From Verrucomicrobia bacterium S94 (GTDB lineage: Bacteria > Verrucomicrobiota > Kiritimatiellia > Kiritimatiellales > Pontiellaceae), in assembly GCA_004299845.1 (NCBI GenBank), contig CP036201.1, forward strand, positions 3,720,001 through 3,784,000: a stretch of DNA of 64,000 bases, given 5' to 3'. This document shows, one piece after another, positions 1-9,175 of the stretch (its first letter is position 1; every line of letters starts with the position of its first letter). Both the position numbers and the translations under genes were made by a program. The notes under the pieces are model-generated. The model was not told the DNA's origin. It did no database searches and was given only the letters and a program-made list of their open reading frames with translations.

Positions 1-1284
1 AGGGAATTTGTACCCCCGCCGCCTCTGCCCTCCGAAGCAGAATCGGCCGCTTCCCGTATTGCAAAACGTTACAAAGCCTTAGCGGTCACTGACCGAATTG
101 ATTACGGTATTCAGATTAACGATGTGGTTGAGTTGAATGGAAAGCTATATCTTATATTGAACGGCAGTACGTATTGTAATGAGCTGTGGGAGTTTGATGG
201 CGATAATTCGCTGAACAAACTAATCGGGGTCTCGGATTTTGAGGCGATGGAGGCACAGGGCCAATCGGAATTAAAATTTGATACAGGCGACGAGTACGGC
301 AACCATGTCCGGGGTATCAGCTCATTGGCCGTAGCCGATAATAAACTATACTTTTCATTCAGTAATGGCCGTATATCAAACAGATTATTTCAATACAGTT
401 TTACAGAAGGCCCTTTGGTTATTGATGGTGTAACCAAGGTTAACCACCTCACCACATGGGAAAATTACGGCCTGGTTTTCAGTGCTGTCGCCGATAATAA
501 TGTAGAAGGTTTGTTTGCGGCAGACGAAAACGGGTCCCTCAAATTCTTAGTGGAGTGTAATCCTTTTTATCCCAATTTTATTCGGGATGGTATTCCTTAC
601 GGTCGTGCCCATACTTTGCCCGTAATTGATGGTAATCTCTGTATTACAGTTCATGGATGCCCGTATATTCTTAAACAGAATGGGGGATATAAAAGTTGGG
701 ATTTTCCTGAAAGATTCAGAGTCGGACGCTGGGCTAAAATAGAAAATGGTGTTTTTCTTGTAGAAAATTTATATGGCACATTCCTGCGTATTGAGAATGA
801 TTGCCGGACCATAAAAAATGAGCAATCACTACCTGAGTATATGCAGGTATATAAAATAAGCGATGATCTTAAATCGATAGGCAACACGGTTTATTTTAAT
901 GCAAAGTCGAAATCCTTTGAGTCCAAGGTGCTCTACTATAAGAATGAAAACGTATTCGGAGATGTGACGGAGGCGTTTGCAGAGAATGATATCGAGGTAA
1001 GAGACCTTGTTGCCTCTTTTCAGGGCAATCTGATTATTGGTAAATTTCTAAAAATTAAAGGTATGATCAGGTCTGTGCTGCAGCGTTTTAATCCTGAAAC
1101 CCAAGAGCTTGAAGACATCACGTTTTTGGATAAACCCATGGAAATTAACCGGAATAATGTCACTTTCAAATATAAAGCGCATTTGTATTTTGTAGGTAGT
1201 AATACTGAATATAAAAACTGTCTTTGGCGTTATGATGGAAAGAACGATCCGGAGCTTATTGAATTTAAAAACGTTTCTGAATAG
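1..1284 (+). CDS. hypothetical protein, propeller-like, 5' end outside window
   Basis: The reading frame is open from base 1, so the gene starts upstream and at least 427 residues are visible; an internal GTG at 124 would be a false start. No family is recognised. The sequence is rich in short beta-strand-like segments and recurring motifs such as LWEFDG near the start and LWRYDG near the end, typical of ELK/Kelch-like beta-propeller blades in extracellular proteins. Codon usage is more AT-rich than in the genes that follow, hinting at a different origin. No catalytic motif is visible. A propeller or read-out repeat protein is an inference. Confidence 0.6.
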   Translation, partial: REFVPPPPLPSEAESAASRIAKRYKALAVTDRIDYGIQINDVVELNGKLYLILNGSTYCNELWEFDGDNSLNKLIGVSDFEAMEAQGQSELKFDTGDEYGNHVRGISSLAVADNKLYFSFSNGRISNRLFQYSFTEGPLVIDGVTKVNHLTTWENYGLVFSAVADNNVEGLFAADENGSLKFLVECNPFYPNFIRDGIPYGRAHTLPVIDGNLCITVHGCPYILKQNGGYKSWDFPERFRVGRWAKIENGVFLVENLYGTFLRIENDCRTIKNEQSLPEYMQVYKISDDLKSIGNTVYFNAKSKSFESKVLYYKNENVFGDVTEAFAENDIEVRDLVASFQGNLIIGKFLKIKGMIRSVLQRFNPETQELEDITFLDKPMEINRNNVTFKYKAHLYFVGSNTEYKNCLWRYDGKNDPELIEFKNVSE

Positions 1285-1559
1285 CGAGTGAATTTAAATG
1301 CTTCGGGCACGGAGATCTATTCGTCATGACGAAATCTGGCAGCGTTTTTCTCAGGAATCAGGGACACCTTAACATGGAACGACTCTTCGGTCTGAAGTAG
1401 GCGATCTGAAAAACCGCTCAGCATACATCGTCGCTGCTGAGGTGGAATGACCGGAGGGGTCCCTTTTTTACTGAAGACCTCTTATTCAACGGTGCGAAAC
1501 CATTTGTACGTTATCGGTACCGGTGTGTCGGTGACGGGCGCAGGGGATGTGATGAAAGG

Positions 1560-2357
1560 ATGAAGAGGATGCGTATTTTTTTTCTAGGGGTTGCACTTTT
1601 CGGGGGGATGATTTTTGCGGCTCAGGCGGATCATGTGTTCACGCTGGGGGATCGCTCATTCGAGGGGACGGTGCAACGGCTGTCCAGTTCGCAAGGCGTG
1701 GTTGAAATTGAGTTTGCCGACGGGGATAGGCAGGTTTTTGAAATTCAGTCGTTCAGTGCGGAGGATCAGGAATATTTGCAGAAGCTGGACGATATTCAGA
1801 CCCTGATGCTGCAGCAGGCACAGGCTGAAAAATCGGGTGCACCGGTTGCGCCGATTGAGTCGAAGCTGAATGCAAAGATTCTGGAACTGTCGCATTGGGA
1901 GGATCCGCAGGCGGACTCTGGACTAGGCATTATTTCGGGTTTGGTGCTGTCTGTCTTCATTCTGTCTAGTTTTGCGATGATTTATTTCGGGCGTCGTTTG
2001 GAGGGGATTCGCCGCAGCATGGAAAATGAATGGCCGCATGTGCCGGCGCAGATAACCGGGATTCACCGTTCAACGTCTACGCGGGGAGGGGAGTTTCGTC
2101 GGGAAGACACGCTTTCTGTTAAATTTGAGTATGGCGGCAGGTCCTATAAAATTATGAGTCAGTACGTGAATCTGGCCGATAAATATATTGCCGAAGATGG
2201 AACGACCGAGGTGCTGCTCTGTACGGAGGACCCGGAAAAGTCGGTGCATTATGTGGCAAAACTACAGTATATGGCGCCGCGCGTTATTATGGGGGTGGGA
2301 GTCTTGTTCCTGTTTTGTCTGGTATTGGCCGGTCTGCTGGTTTTCTGTATGAAATAA
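1560..2357 (+). CDS. secreted/membrane protein with DUF3592-like domain
   Basis: 265 residues. An N-terminal signal peptide (about 1-23, ending AAQA) is followed by a small beta-rich domain (about 24-65) and a coiled linker. Then come a transmembrane segment (about 122-145), a segment resembling DUF3592 (about 158-235; pattern W-P...A-x-I-T, Y-G-G-R-S-Y, V-L-L-C-T-E-D-P-E-K-S) and a final transmembrane helix. DUF3592 domains are usually extracytoplasmic and of unknown function. The ATG at 1560 is preceded by a GAAAGG ribosome site; an ATG a few bases upstream runs straight into a stop. It stands alone between two noncoding gaps of about 280 bp in which nothing convincing is seen. Confidence 0.6.
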   Translation: MKRMRIFFLGVALFGGMIFAAQADHVFTLGDRSFEGTVQRLSSSQGVVEIEFADGDRQVFEIQSFSAEDQEYLQKLDDIQTLMLQQAQAEKSGAPVAPIESKLNAKILELSHWEDPQADSGLGIISGLVLSVFILSSFAMIYFGRRLEGIRRSMENEWPHVPAQITGIHRSTSTRGGEFRREDTLSVKFEYGGRSYKIMSQYVNLADKYIAEDGTTEVLLCTEDPEKSVHYVAKLQYMAPRVIMGVGVLFLFCLVLAGLLVFCMK

Positions 2358-2640
2358 GGTTGTGGCTTGTGGAAGTGGTTCAAGGGGATGATGGCACAAC
2401 ATGGAATGATGAGGTTTTCTGTGTTGTATGCGAGTAAAGCTGTTGTCGGAAAGATGATCCTCAGCCCGTGATGAACATCAGGAAAAGGAAATTTCCGTAT
2501 TTTTCGGGCGTATAGTCCCGGTGGGATCCGGAGGGGGCGGCGAATAAGTATGCTGTTGGAACAGCTGGAAAATCATGCCCGGAAAGCACACAATAAAAAG
2601 TGAAATGGAATTTATCGGTTTGTAATAAGGTGGTGGAATT

Positions 2641-4305
2641 ATGTCTGATACTGATTATTCTCGGAAAATATCATCGAGGGGTCATTTTTCGGTTTCGGGA
2701 GTGCTGATCCGTCCCGGAACGAGGGAAAAGTTCGGAGCCAGAATAGAGGTTCAGCAGGGGAGAATTCATTCGATTATACGGGATGATCGTGTTGCAGGGC
2801 CCTTCATTATGCCTGGTTTTATCGATGCGCATGTCCATATTGAAAGTTCCCTGATGATCCCGTCGCAATTTGCACGGGTGGCCGTAAAACACGGTACCGT
2901 TGCCGTCGTTGCGGATCCCCATGAGGTAGCGAATGTGGCGGGTGAGGCCGGCGTGCGGTTTATGGTTCGCAATGCGGAAAGCGTTCCGCTGTATTTCTTC
3001 TTCGGGGTTCCATCGTGTGTTCCGGCCTCACCGCTTGAAAAGAGCGGGGCGGTGTTGTCGGCAGCGGATGTGGAACGTTTACTGGCAGAGGAAGATTTCC
3101 ATTTTCTGGCTGAGATGATGAATTTCCCCGGTGTTGTTGGAGGTGACGATGAGGTTCATGCTAAATTGCGGGTCGCTCGTGCCGCCGGCAAACCCATCGA
3201 CGGCCATGCACCGGGGCTGGAAGGAGAGGATCTGCGGAAATATGTTCAGTCGGGGATTTCGACCGATCATGAATGCACGACGCTTGAAGAGGCACTCGCC
3301 AAGATTGAATCAGGTCAGAAAATCCAGATCAGGGAGGGGAGTGCTGCGCGTAATTTTGACTCGCTTGCCGCGTTGATCCCACAATATCCCGAATCGGTAA
3401 TGATCTGTACCGACGATTGTCATCCCGACGATCTGGAACGGAGGCATATGAATAAAATTGTGTCCCGTGCAGTGGCCAGGGGATACGATCTGTTTGATGT
3501 TTTGACCGTGGCAACTGCAAATCCGGTTCCGCATTACGGACTGCCCGTTGGCCAGCTTAACGAAGGCGACCCCGCAGATTTCATTGTGGTTGATGATGTG
3601 GTGGATTTCAATGTTCTGGAAACCTATATAAACGGGGTTAAGGTTTTTGATCAGAACGGGGTGCTGTTCGAACCGGGAAAGATGATCCCGCCTCAATTTA
3701 CATTCAGGGATGCTGTTCCTGATACGGATTCCATAAAAGTGACGGCGTCTTCGGAAACGATGAATGTGATCAAGGCCGTTCCCGGTGAATTATTAACCGG
3801 CTGGAAAACCGTACCGGTGGTTCCCGGGGCTGAAATTGTATCCGATACGGAGAAGGACCTTCTGAAGATTGTGGTGCTGGACCGCTATGAAAATACCCCG
3901 CCTGCAATCGGTTTCATCACGGGCTTCGGATTGAAATCAGGTGCGCTTGCCGCAAGTATCGCCCACGACAGCCATCACTTGCTTGCGATAGGGGGTGACG
4001 ACCAAAGCATCGTGAATGCATTGAGCTGGATTGTTGAGCATAAAGGGGGGCTGTGCTATGCCTCTGAAAGCGACGTAACCGGAATCACGCTGCCCTTTTA
4101 CGGCTTGATGAGCGACCGGCCCGGAGAGGAAATCAGCCGGCTTTATCAGGAATTGAATGCTGAGGTGGTGCATGCGGGGTGTACAATCGGCGCGCCCTTT
4201 ATGACGGCATCCTTCATGGCTCTGACTGTGATCCCCGCCCTTAAAATAAACCATAACGGACTGTTTGATGTCGCACAGTTCCGCAATATTCCGCTTTGTA
4301 CCTGA
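2641..4305 (+). CDS. ade: adenine deaminase
   Basis: 554 residues, the normal length for the Ade family of the amidohydrolase superfamily, which converts adenine to hypoxanthine and ammonia in purine salvage. The N-terminal metal-binding motif GFIDAHVHIESS lies near residue 60, followed by HGT, DPHEVANV, the long GHAPGL segment, TDHE and TDDCHPDDL. The second half has the C-terminal composite domain with GFGLKSGALAASIAHDSHH and GGLC. Start is ATG with AAGGTGG upstream. A 283-bp noncoding gap precedes it; I looked there for a purine riboswitch and did not accept one. The cytosolic enzyme appears monocistronic or weakly linked to the next gene. Confidence 0.95.
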   Translation: MSDTDYSRKISSRGHFSVSGVLIRPGTREKFGARIEVQQGRIHSIIRDDRVAGPFIMPGFIDAHVHIESSLMIPSQFARVAVKHGTVAVVADPHEVANVAGEAGVRFMVRNAESVPLYFFFGVPSCVPASPLEKSGAVLSAADVERLLAEEDFHFLAEMMNFPGVVGGDDEVHAKLRVARAAGKPIDGHAPGLEGEDLRKYVQSGISTDHECTTLEEALAKIESGQKIQIREGSAARNFDSLAALIPQYPESVMICTDDCHPDDLERRHMNKIVSRAVARGYDLFDVLTVATANPVPHYGLPVGQLNEGDPADFIVVDDVVDFNVLETYINGVKVFDQNGVLFEPGKMIPPQFTFRDAVPDTDSIKVTASSETMNVIKAVPGELLTGWKTVPVVPGAEIVSDTEKDLLKIVVLDRYENTPPAIGFITGFGLKSGALAASIAHDSHHLLAIGGDDQSIVNALSWIVEHKGGLCYASESDVTGITLPFYGLMSDRPGEEISRLYQELNAEVVHAGCTIGAPFMTASFMALTVIPALKINHNGLFDVAQFRNIPLCT

Positions 4306-4375
4306 TTCCGGGGCGGTTTTCGAGTGAACTGTACGTAGGGATGTTTCTTAAAATAAAACGGCGCAGATTCTGCTA

Positions 4376-5140
4376 ATGTTTTTTGGTATGAAAGAGGAGC
4401 GCCCAATCTGGATGAGAATAATCCCCGATCTGCTGGCTTTTGCCATCGGTCTGGCAGCGGCCTATTTTCTACGATGGGAAACGGGGGATCTGGTCTGGAG
4501 TTTGTGGTTTTGCAGTTTAATGGTGGGGTATCTGACGATTCTCGTCACGATTGGAAGCGGCATCTATATCGGTCTTCATATGATGACGCACCGGGAATTC
4601 GAACGGAAATACAGAATTCCCGCCATTCTGGGCGGTGGTGCGGTGGCGCTGTTTTTTATCGCCTTTTTTTCGTTTCACTTCTGCGGGTTTCATGCCGGTC
4701 ACTCCGCATTTCTTGCCTCCTTTTTTCCGGTTCCGGGAATGCCGGAGGGCGGATTTTCCGGTTTTTTTATGAATCCGTTCGGATTGCTGACCGGAGCATT
4801 TTCGACCCTGCTCCCGATATACGGAGTTTTTCTGATTCCCGCTCTGATTGCTGAACGGAAAAATCTGTTGAAGCCGGTTGCGGGGGCTATGAATATTGTG
4901 CAGAAAACGCAGGGGATTACGGATATTAAAGCGTTGCGCAAAAACGGGGCTTCCGAATCCAGGAAGAAATCAGGGGCTGATTTTATGATCGGGCCCTATA
5001 AAAATGTTATTCGCATGCACCTGCTGATTTTCTTTTTTGCAGGAGCTCATTTTATGAAGCTGGACCATTTTGCGGTCTATGCTGTGGTCTACGCAGTTTA
5101 TTTTTTTCCCTGGCGGGAACTCTTCCGGAAACAAATCTAA
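4376..5140 (+). CDS. multi-pass membrane protein (DUF6498-like)
   Basis: 254 residues with about six hydrophobic segments (roughly 15-35, 40-65, 80-105, 120-160, 205-225, 230-245). The segment FFSFHFCGFHAGHS and the overall length resemble DUF6498 membrane proteins of unknown function, but that assignment is tentative. The start used is ATG at 4376; a second in-frame ATG at 4388 is possible. The stop overlaps the stop of the convergent nth gene by four bases (CTAA, 5137-5140). No function can be given. Confidence 0.6.
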   Translation: MFFGMKEERPIWMRIIPDLLAFAIGLAAAYFLRWETGDLVWSLWFCSLMVGYLTILVTIGSGIYIGLHMMTHREFERKYRIPAILGGGAVALFFIAFFSFHFCGFHAGHSAFLASFFPVPGMPEGGFSGFFMNPFGLLTGAFSTLLPIYGVFLIPALIAERKNLLKPVAGAMNIVQKTQGITDIKALRKNGASESRKKSGADFMIGPYKNVIRMHLLIFFFAGAHFMKLDHFAVYAVVYAVYFFPWRELFRKQI

Positions 5141-5793
5141 GCTTTGTTGGCGATGAAAGGCTTTTTGCGGTTGGGATGGGTGGTGCGGCAGATTTCGCAT
5201 TTGGTGCCGTCGCAGCCGCGGGCGGTGCAGTATTCGCGCCCGTAGGTGATGATCTGCAGGTGCAGTTTTTCCCAGTCTTCCGGCGGCCATAGTTTTTTAC
5301 AGTCTCTTTCGGTCTGCTCGACATTTTTACCTTTGGTCAATCCCCAGCGCTGGGCGAGGCGATGAATGTGGGTATCGACCGGAAAGGCCGGAATTTTGAA
5401 GGCATGAATCATGACAACGCTGGCGGTTTTATGTCCAACCCCTGGAAGTTCCTCCAGCTGTTCAAAGGTACGCGGCACCTCACCGTCATATTTTTCCACA
5501 AGCATCTCGGAGAGTCGCTTGATGTTCTTTGCCTTACTGTTGGCCAGCCCGCAGGTTTTGATGGTTTCGAGAATTTTCTCTACAGACAGTTTCGCCATAT
5601 CGTGCGGGTTGTCGGCTAACGCGAAAAGGGCCGGCGTTACCATATTCACCCGCGCATCGGTACATTGCGCCGACAGCAGTACGGCAATCAGCAGGGTATA
5701 GGCGTCTTTATGATCCAGCGGGATCGGGAGTTCCGGATAGAGTTCGTCGAGTTTCCGGGCAATATATTCCGCACGTTCTTTTCGTGTTTTCAC
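5137..5793 (-). CDS. nth: endonuclease III, DNA glycosylase/AP lyase
   Basis: 218 residues. A base-excision repair enzyme for oxidised pyrimidines. It has LLSAQCTDARVN near the N terminus, the helix-hairpin-helix LPGVGHKTASVV carrying the catalytic lysine, and VDTHIHRLAQRWGL with the catalytic aspartate. The C-terminal cysteine cluster is unusual: the cysteines are spaced C-x4-C-x4-C-x2-C rather than the canonical C-x6-C-x2-C-x5-C, so the iron-sulfur loop is remodelled or degenerate. Start is GTG and shares one base with the stop of the upstream methyltransferase gene, so the two are translationally coupled at the end of a long minus-strand operon. Confidence 0.93.
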   Translation of the reverse strand: MKTRKERAEYIARKLDELYPELPIPLDHKDAYTLLIAVLLSAQCTDARVNMVTPALFALADNPHDMAKLSVEKILETIKTCGLANSKAKNIKRLSEMLVEKYDGEVPRTFEQLEELPGVGHKTASVVMIHAFKIPAFPVDTHIHRLAQRWGLTKGKNVEQTERDCKKLWPPEDWEKLHLQIITYGREYCTARGCDGTKCEICRTTHPNRKKPFIANKA

Positions 5794-6635
5794 TATTTCA
5801 CTCCCACCACATAGGAGACCCAGCCCTGGACGTTTTCGTAGGTTTTACGGAGGCGGTAGATTTCATCGGATTCGCCATCGTCATCGAAGTCGTGCAGATA
5901 GACCTCGGCTTTTGAGAAGCCGGCTTCGATTAAAACCTCCTGCAGTTCCATAAGAGTCCATAGGCGCCATTCATAGGTGAATGCTTTTTCAATTCTGCCA
6001 TAGCCCGGAACGTCGAAATGAATATGGCAGGTGGTGTCGTGGTTGATCGGGTTGTAGTAGGCCTGATCCCAGATGTATTCAAAGTCCGGTATCTCCAGTC
6101 CGTCGGGGGTGGTCAGACCGGGAATCTCCCGGACATCATCCTCTTTTTCCATAATGGCTTCGGTGCCGCCATAAATATCGAGAATAAAGAGGCCCTCTTT
6201 GTTGAGGCATTTACAGACGCGTTTGAAATAATCACGCAGTACCTCGCGCTTTTTAAAGACACAGAAGGAAAAGTTCAGCGCAAAGGTTATATCGACTTTC
6301 GGCGTGGTTTCCTCCAGGACATCGCCATGAATGAGGTGCAGCCGTTTGCGCTGTTTTTCGGTCAGGCCGGAAACATTGTTCTTTATGCCCCAATCCAGCG
6401 TAGGTTTGTGCAAATCAATTCCCCAGGCTTCATTCAGCTTATTCCGCTGGGCCCAGCGTGCCGCCAGTTTGGCTGTCCCGCAGAAGTCTTCGCGTACGGT
6501 CAACGGTTTCCGCTTCCAGTGTTTACGGTAGACCCGTACTCCGAAATCAAGATCGGTGTCCACGTTCTGAACGGAAGCTTCGTAGAGCCAGTGAATATCA
6601 GGAAATGCTTTACTCTTCTTTTTTTTCTTTGCCAT
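5793..6635 (-). CDS. class I SAM-dependent methyltransferase
   Basis: 280 residues. A Rossmann methyltransferase fold is indicated by VREDFCGTAKLAARWA (variant motif I), the acidic strand end WGIDLHKPTLDWG, IHGDVLEE, and a motif IV-like ALNFSFCVFKKR followed by LFILDIYGG. A lysine-rich N terminus (MAKKKKKSKAF) precedes the domain. The substrate cannot be read from the sequence; a small molecule or rRNA/protein target are all possible. The gene lies between suhB-like and nth in one minus-strand operon, 22 bp from the former and overlapping the latter by one base. ATG start with a GGAGGATTC-like region nearby on the opposite strand only; the start is supported mainly by spacing. Confidence 0.8.
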   Translation of the reverse strand: MAKKKKKSKAFPDIHWLYEASVQNVDTDLDFGVRVYRKHWKRKPLTVREDFCGTAKLAARWAQRNKLNEAWGIDLHKPTLDWGIKNNVSGLTEKQRKRLHLIHGDVLEETTPKVDITFALNFSFCVFKKREVLRDYFKRVCKCLNKEGLFILDIYGGTEAIMEKEDDVREIPGLTTPDGLEIPDFEYIWDQAYYNPINHDTTCHIHFDVPGYGRIEKAFTYEWRLWTLMELQEVLIEAGFSKAEVYLHDFDDDGESDEIYRLRKTYENVQGWVSYVVGVK

Positions 6636-6657
6636 GGGAGGATTCCGTGATTCTGCA

Positions 6658-7446
6658 TTAACAGGGTTCGGTGTAAATCGATTTCAGGTCATCGAAGATA
6701 TTCCGGTTTGAAGCCACTACCGTGGCGGAACCGGCCGGTTCCGTATCCTGAAAAACCCGGGTAACGCCTCCGGCCTGTTCAACGATCAGAGTTGCGGCGG
6801 CATAGTCCCAGAGAAAAATACTGCCCTCGAAAAAACCATCGGCAGTACCGTCAGCCACATGGCAGAGGTCCAGCGCGGCGGCACCCATCAGCCGCAGTTT
6901 TTTTGTGTTCAGCGTCAGTTTCCGGAAACGGCCGAAATAGAGATCCGGGTTAACTTCAATTTCTTTTGACAGTCCGGTTAAGATCAGCGCTTTTTTCAGG
7001 GCGGGGGTTTGGGCTGTCCGGATCGGTTCTCCGTTCAGCCGGGCTGTATCGTCACGATGAGCCGTATAGCAGGCATCGTAGTCGGGAGCATAAACGCAAC
7101 CGGCAACCACTTCTCCTTTATGCCGGACGGCCACGGATGAGCACCAGTATTCAAGGCCGTGCGAAAAGTTCATGGTGCCGTCAATGGGATCAATGATCCA
7201 TTCGTAATCACTCAGCTGATTCGGTGCAGCATCTTCCTCGCCGAGAATTCCGTGTTCCGGAAAGGTTTCCGAAATGACGGCTTCGGCCTTTTTCTGACTT
7301 TCAACGTCGAGTACCAGCTTAATATCGTGTGCAAATGTTTCGTTGGTTTCGGTGCGACGGGCTTTATTGTTGTAGGCATGCCCGCCTGCCGCTTTGGCTG
7401 CGGCTACGGCAACATCGAGGAGATCAGTTAAAGATAACGTATTCAT
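6658..7446 (-). CDS. inositol monophosphatase family protein (SuhB-like)
   Basis: 262 residues, normal for the family. Metal-binding motifs are all present: GEEDAA (about residue 70), WIIDPIDGTMNFSHG (about 85-99) and the C-terminal WDYAAATLIVEQAGG (about 210). These enzymes dephosphorylate myo-inositol-1-phosphate or related sugar phosphates or nucleotides, and SuhB also acts in rRNA antitermination complexes; which applies here cannot be decided. The N-terminal helix VAVAAAKAAGGHA is typical. It is part of the minus-strand operon running from nfeD to nth. Confidence 0.9.
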   Translation of the reverse strand: MNTLSLTDLLDVAVAAAKAAGGHAYNNKARRTETNETFAHDIKLVLDVESQKKAEAVISETFPEHGILGEEDAAPNQLSDYEWIIDPIDGTMNFSHGLEYWCSSVAVRHKGEVVAGCVYAPDYDACYTAHRDDTARLNGEPIRTAQTPALKKALILTGLSKEIEVNPDLYFGRFRKLTLNTKKLRLMGAAALDLCHVADGTADGFFEGSIFLWDYAAATLIVEQAGGVTRVFQDTEPAGSATVVASNRNIFDDLKSIYTEPC

Positions 7447-7500
7447 CCGGGTATTAAGCTAAACCCCGGAGGCATTGGCAACTTCCAATCTTTGGAACTC

Positions 7501-8091
7501 TCAGCGACGGGCTGTATGTTCAAATGAAGTATCGAAAGCCCTTGGAGGATCGAGCACCACTTTGGCGAGTATCGCCTTCCGAAGTTCCGCCGGTTTGCTG
7601 AGTGAAAAGTGGATAGAGCCGGCGGTGCTGCTTCGCATAACCGGCATGGCGGGTATATTGCCCGCAGTAAAAGAGGATTTCATGACCGGCATAGCCTTCA
7701 TGGCTGACTGTAAAGGCGAGGTGTGAACGAGTTTCACCTCTGTAGAGGGGTGAGTCTCGGCCGGTTCCGCCACAGGGATGCTTTCGGTTGTCAATGACTT
7801 GTCTTCGGGTTCGGCTTTCTGAGCCGCTTCATAAGTAGTCTGTTCCGCGGTAAAGTCCGTTTTTGCATAGTCGTCCGGCGGGTCCGGCAGATCGGCCGGG
7901 CTTTCAACGGGATCAAGTTTCTTGGCGAGTTCTCCAAAAAAATCCTCCAGCGGAGAAGAGGGGCGGTGCTTAGGCAGGTTCTCTCCCTCAGCCGGCGGCG
8001 GTTGTTCCTTCGCCCCGCGTTCTATCATAAACTTTGCAAGGTTGATCAGCGCGATAATGATGAATACGAAAAACGGAATTAAGTCATCCAT
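7501..8091 (-). CDS. hypothetical single-pass membrane protein downstream of FloA
   Basis: 196 residues. One N-terminal transmembrane helix (about 4-22) is followed by a proline- and acid-rich, probably disordered tail with phrases such as PPPAEGENLPKHRPSSPLED and a short helical C terminus. No family is recognised. Its position 70 bp after floA and the single membrane anchor suggest an accessory of the FloA/NfeD membrane-microdomain system, but this rests on context only. Similar short anchored proteins with disordered tails often follow flotillin genes in this group of bacteria, so the reading frame is probably real. Confidence 0.6.
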   Translation of the reverse strand: MDDLIPFFVFIIIALINLAKFMIERGAKEQPPPAEGENLPKHRPSSPLEDFFGELAKKLDPVESPADLPDPPDDYAKTDFTAEQTTYEAAQKAEPEDKSLTTESIPVAEPAETHPSTEVKLVHTSPLQSAMKAMPVMKSSFTAGNIPAMPVMRSSTAGSIHFSLSKPAELRKAILAKVVLDPPRAFDTSFEHTARR

Positions 8092-8161
8092 AGAACCTCC
8101 TTCAATAGGAATCCTGAAACCGTTTCCGGTTATTAAAGACCGGATTCGGTTTCAGTATTTC

Positions 8162-9175
8162 TTAGGATTTACTTTCGCTGTCTTCATCACCGCTGGCGAT
8201 CGATTCGCGCATGGAGGTGTCGGCTACGATATTTTGCATACGGTAAAAGTCCATGACTCCAAGATTTCCTTTGCGGAATGCTTCGGCCATGGCCAGTGGA
8301 ACTTCGGCCTGGGCTTCGATTACTTTGGCCTGCATTTCCTGTACGCGGGCGCGCATTTCCTGCTCGGCGGCAATGGCCATGGCTTTGCGGCCTTCAGCCT
8401 CGGCCTGCCGCATAATCTTGTCGGCGTCGGCGCGGTCGGTTTCCAGTTTTGCACCGACGTTGGCAATCTGGCCGACGCCGGCCACGGAAACATCGGCAAT
8501 ATCGATTGAAACAATTTCAAAAGCGGTCTGTGCATCTAAGCCGGATTCAAGCACCTTGCGGCTGATTAAATCCGGATTTTCAAGTACATCCTTATAGGAG
8601 CCCATGGAGCCGATAGCCGAGACAATGCCCTGTCCAACACGAGCGACAATGGTATCTTCTGTGGCTCCGCCCACCAGACTGTCAAGGTTGGTGCGAACGG
8701 TTACACGGGCTTTAACCAGGAGGCGGATGCCGTCTTTGGCCACGGCATCCAGCATGCCGGTTGCGGTTTTAGAGGGATCCGGGCAATCGATCACTTTGGG
8801 GTTTACGGAAGTTTGTACGGCATCCACAATATTGCGGCCCGCCAGATCGATGGCGGCAGCCTGCTGAAACTTCAGTTCAATATTGGCTTTGTCGGCTGCA
8901 ATCATGGCACGAACAACGTTCTGCATGGAGCCGCCTGCCAGGTAATGAGCCTCCAGCATGCCGGTGGTCATGGTTAATCCGGCTTTCATCGCAGAGATAT
9001 AGGTAAGTACCACTTGGTTTGGCGGTACGCGCCGCAGTTTCATACCGATCAGGTCGCGGATACGGACCGGGGCTTCGGCAAACAGCGCGCGGACCCAGAG
9101 GTTGATCACGGAAATGGCCAGGGCAAAAAAGACCAGCAGGAACAGAATAAGCGGAATGAGAATTACATAGATCAT
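8162..9175 (-). CDS. floA: flotillin-like protein FloA
   Basis: 337 residues, the usual FloA (UPF0365/YqfA) length. An N-terminal hydrophobic segment (about 2-27) anchors it in the membrane. It is followed by the family-typical stretch with [29 protein letters not shown] and AAIDLAGR, then an SPFH region and an alanine/glutamate-rich helix ([20 protein letters not shown]) that drives oligomerisation. FloA scaffolds functional membrane microdomains. Its start overlaps the stop of the bactofilin-like gene by four bases and nfeD lies just before that, so NfeD, the bactofilin-like protein and FloA are probably made together. NfeD-flotillin pairing is well established in Bacillus (YuaF/FloT). Confidence 0.92.
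   Translation of the reverse strand: MIYVILIPLILFLLVFFALAISVINLWVRALFAEAPVRIRDLIGMKLRRVPPNQVVLTYISAMKAGLTMTTGMLEAHYLAGGSMQNVVRAMIAADKANIELKFQQAAAIDLAGRNIVDAVQTSVNPKVIDCPDPSKTATGMLDAVAKDGIRLLVKARVTVRTNLDSLVGGATEDTIVARVGQGIVSAIGSMGSYKDVLENPDLISRKVLESGLDAQTAFEIVSIDIADVSVAGVGQIANVGAKLETDRADADKIMRQAEAEGRKAMAIAAEQEMRARVQEMQAKVIEAQAEVPLAMAEAFRKGNLGVMDFYRMQNIVADTSMRESIASGDEDSESKS

Noticed and set aside
1285-1559. Possible transposase fragment between the first two genes
   Set aside because: No frame longer than a few codons matches a transposase motif, and no terminal repeats are present.
2490-2560. Purine riboswitch before adenine deaminase (CGTATAGTCCCGGTG resembles its 5' side)
   Set aside because: The conserved GTTTCTACC core and the third helix are missing, so the match is too short.
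2550-2604. A 17-codon frame with a GGAGGGGG ribosome site
   Set aside because: Too short and without any recognisable feature or conservation signal.
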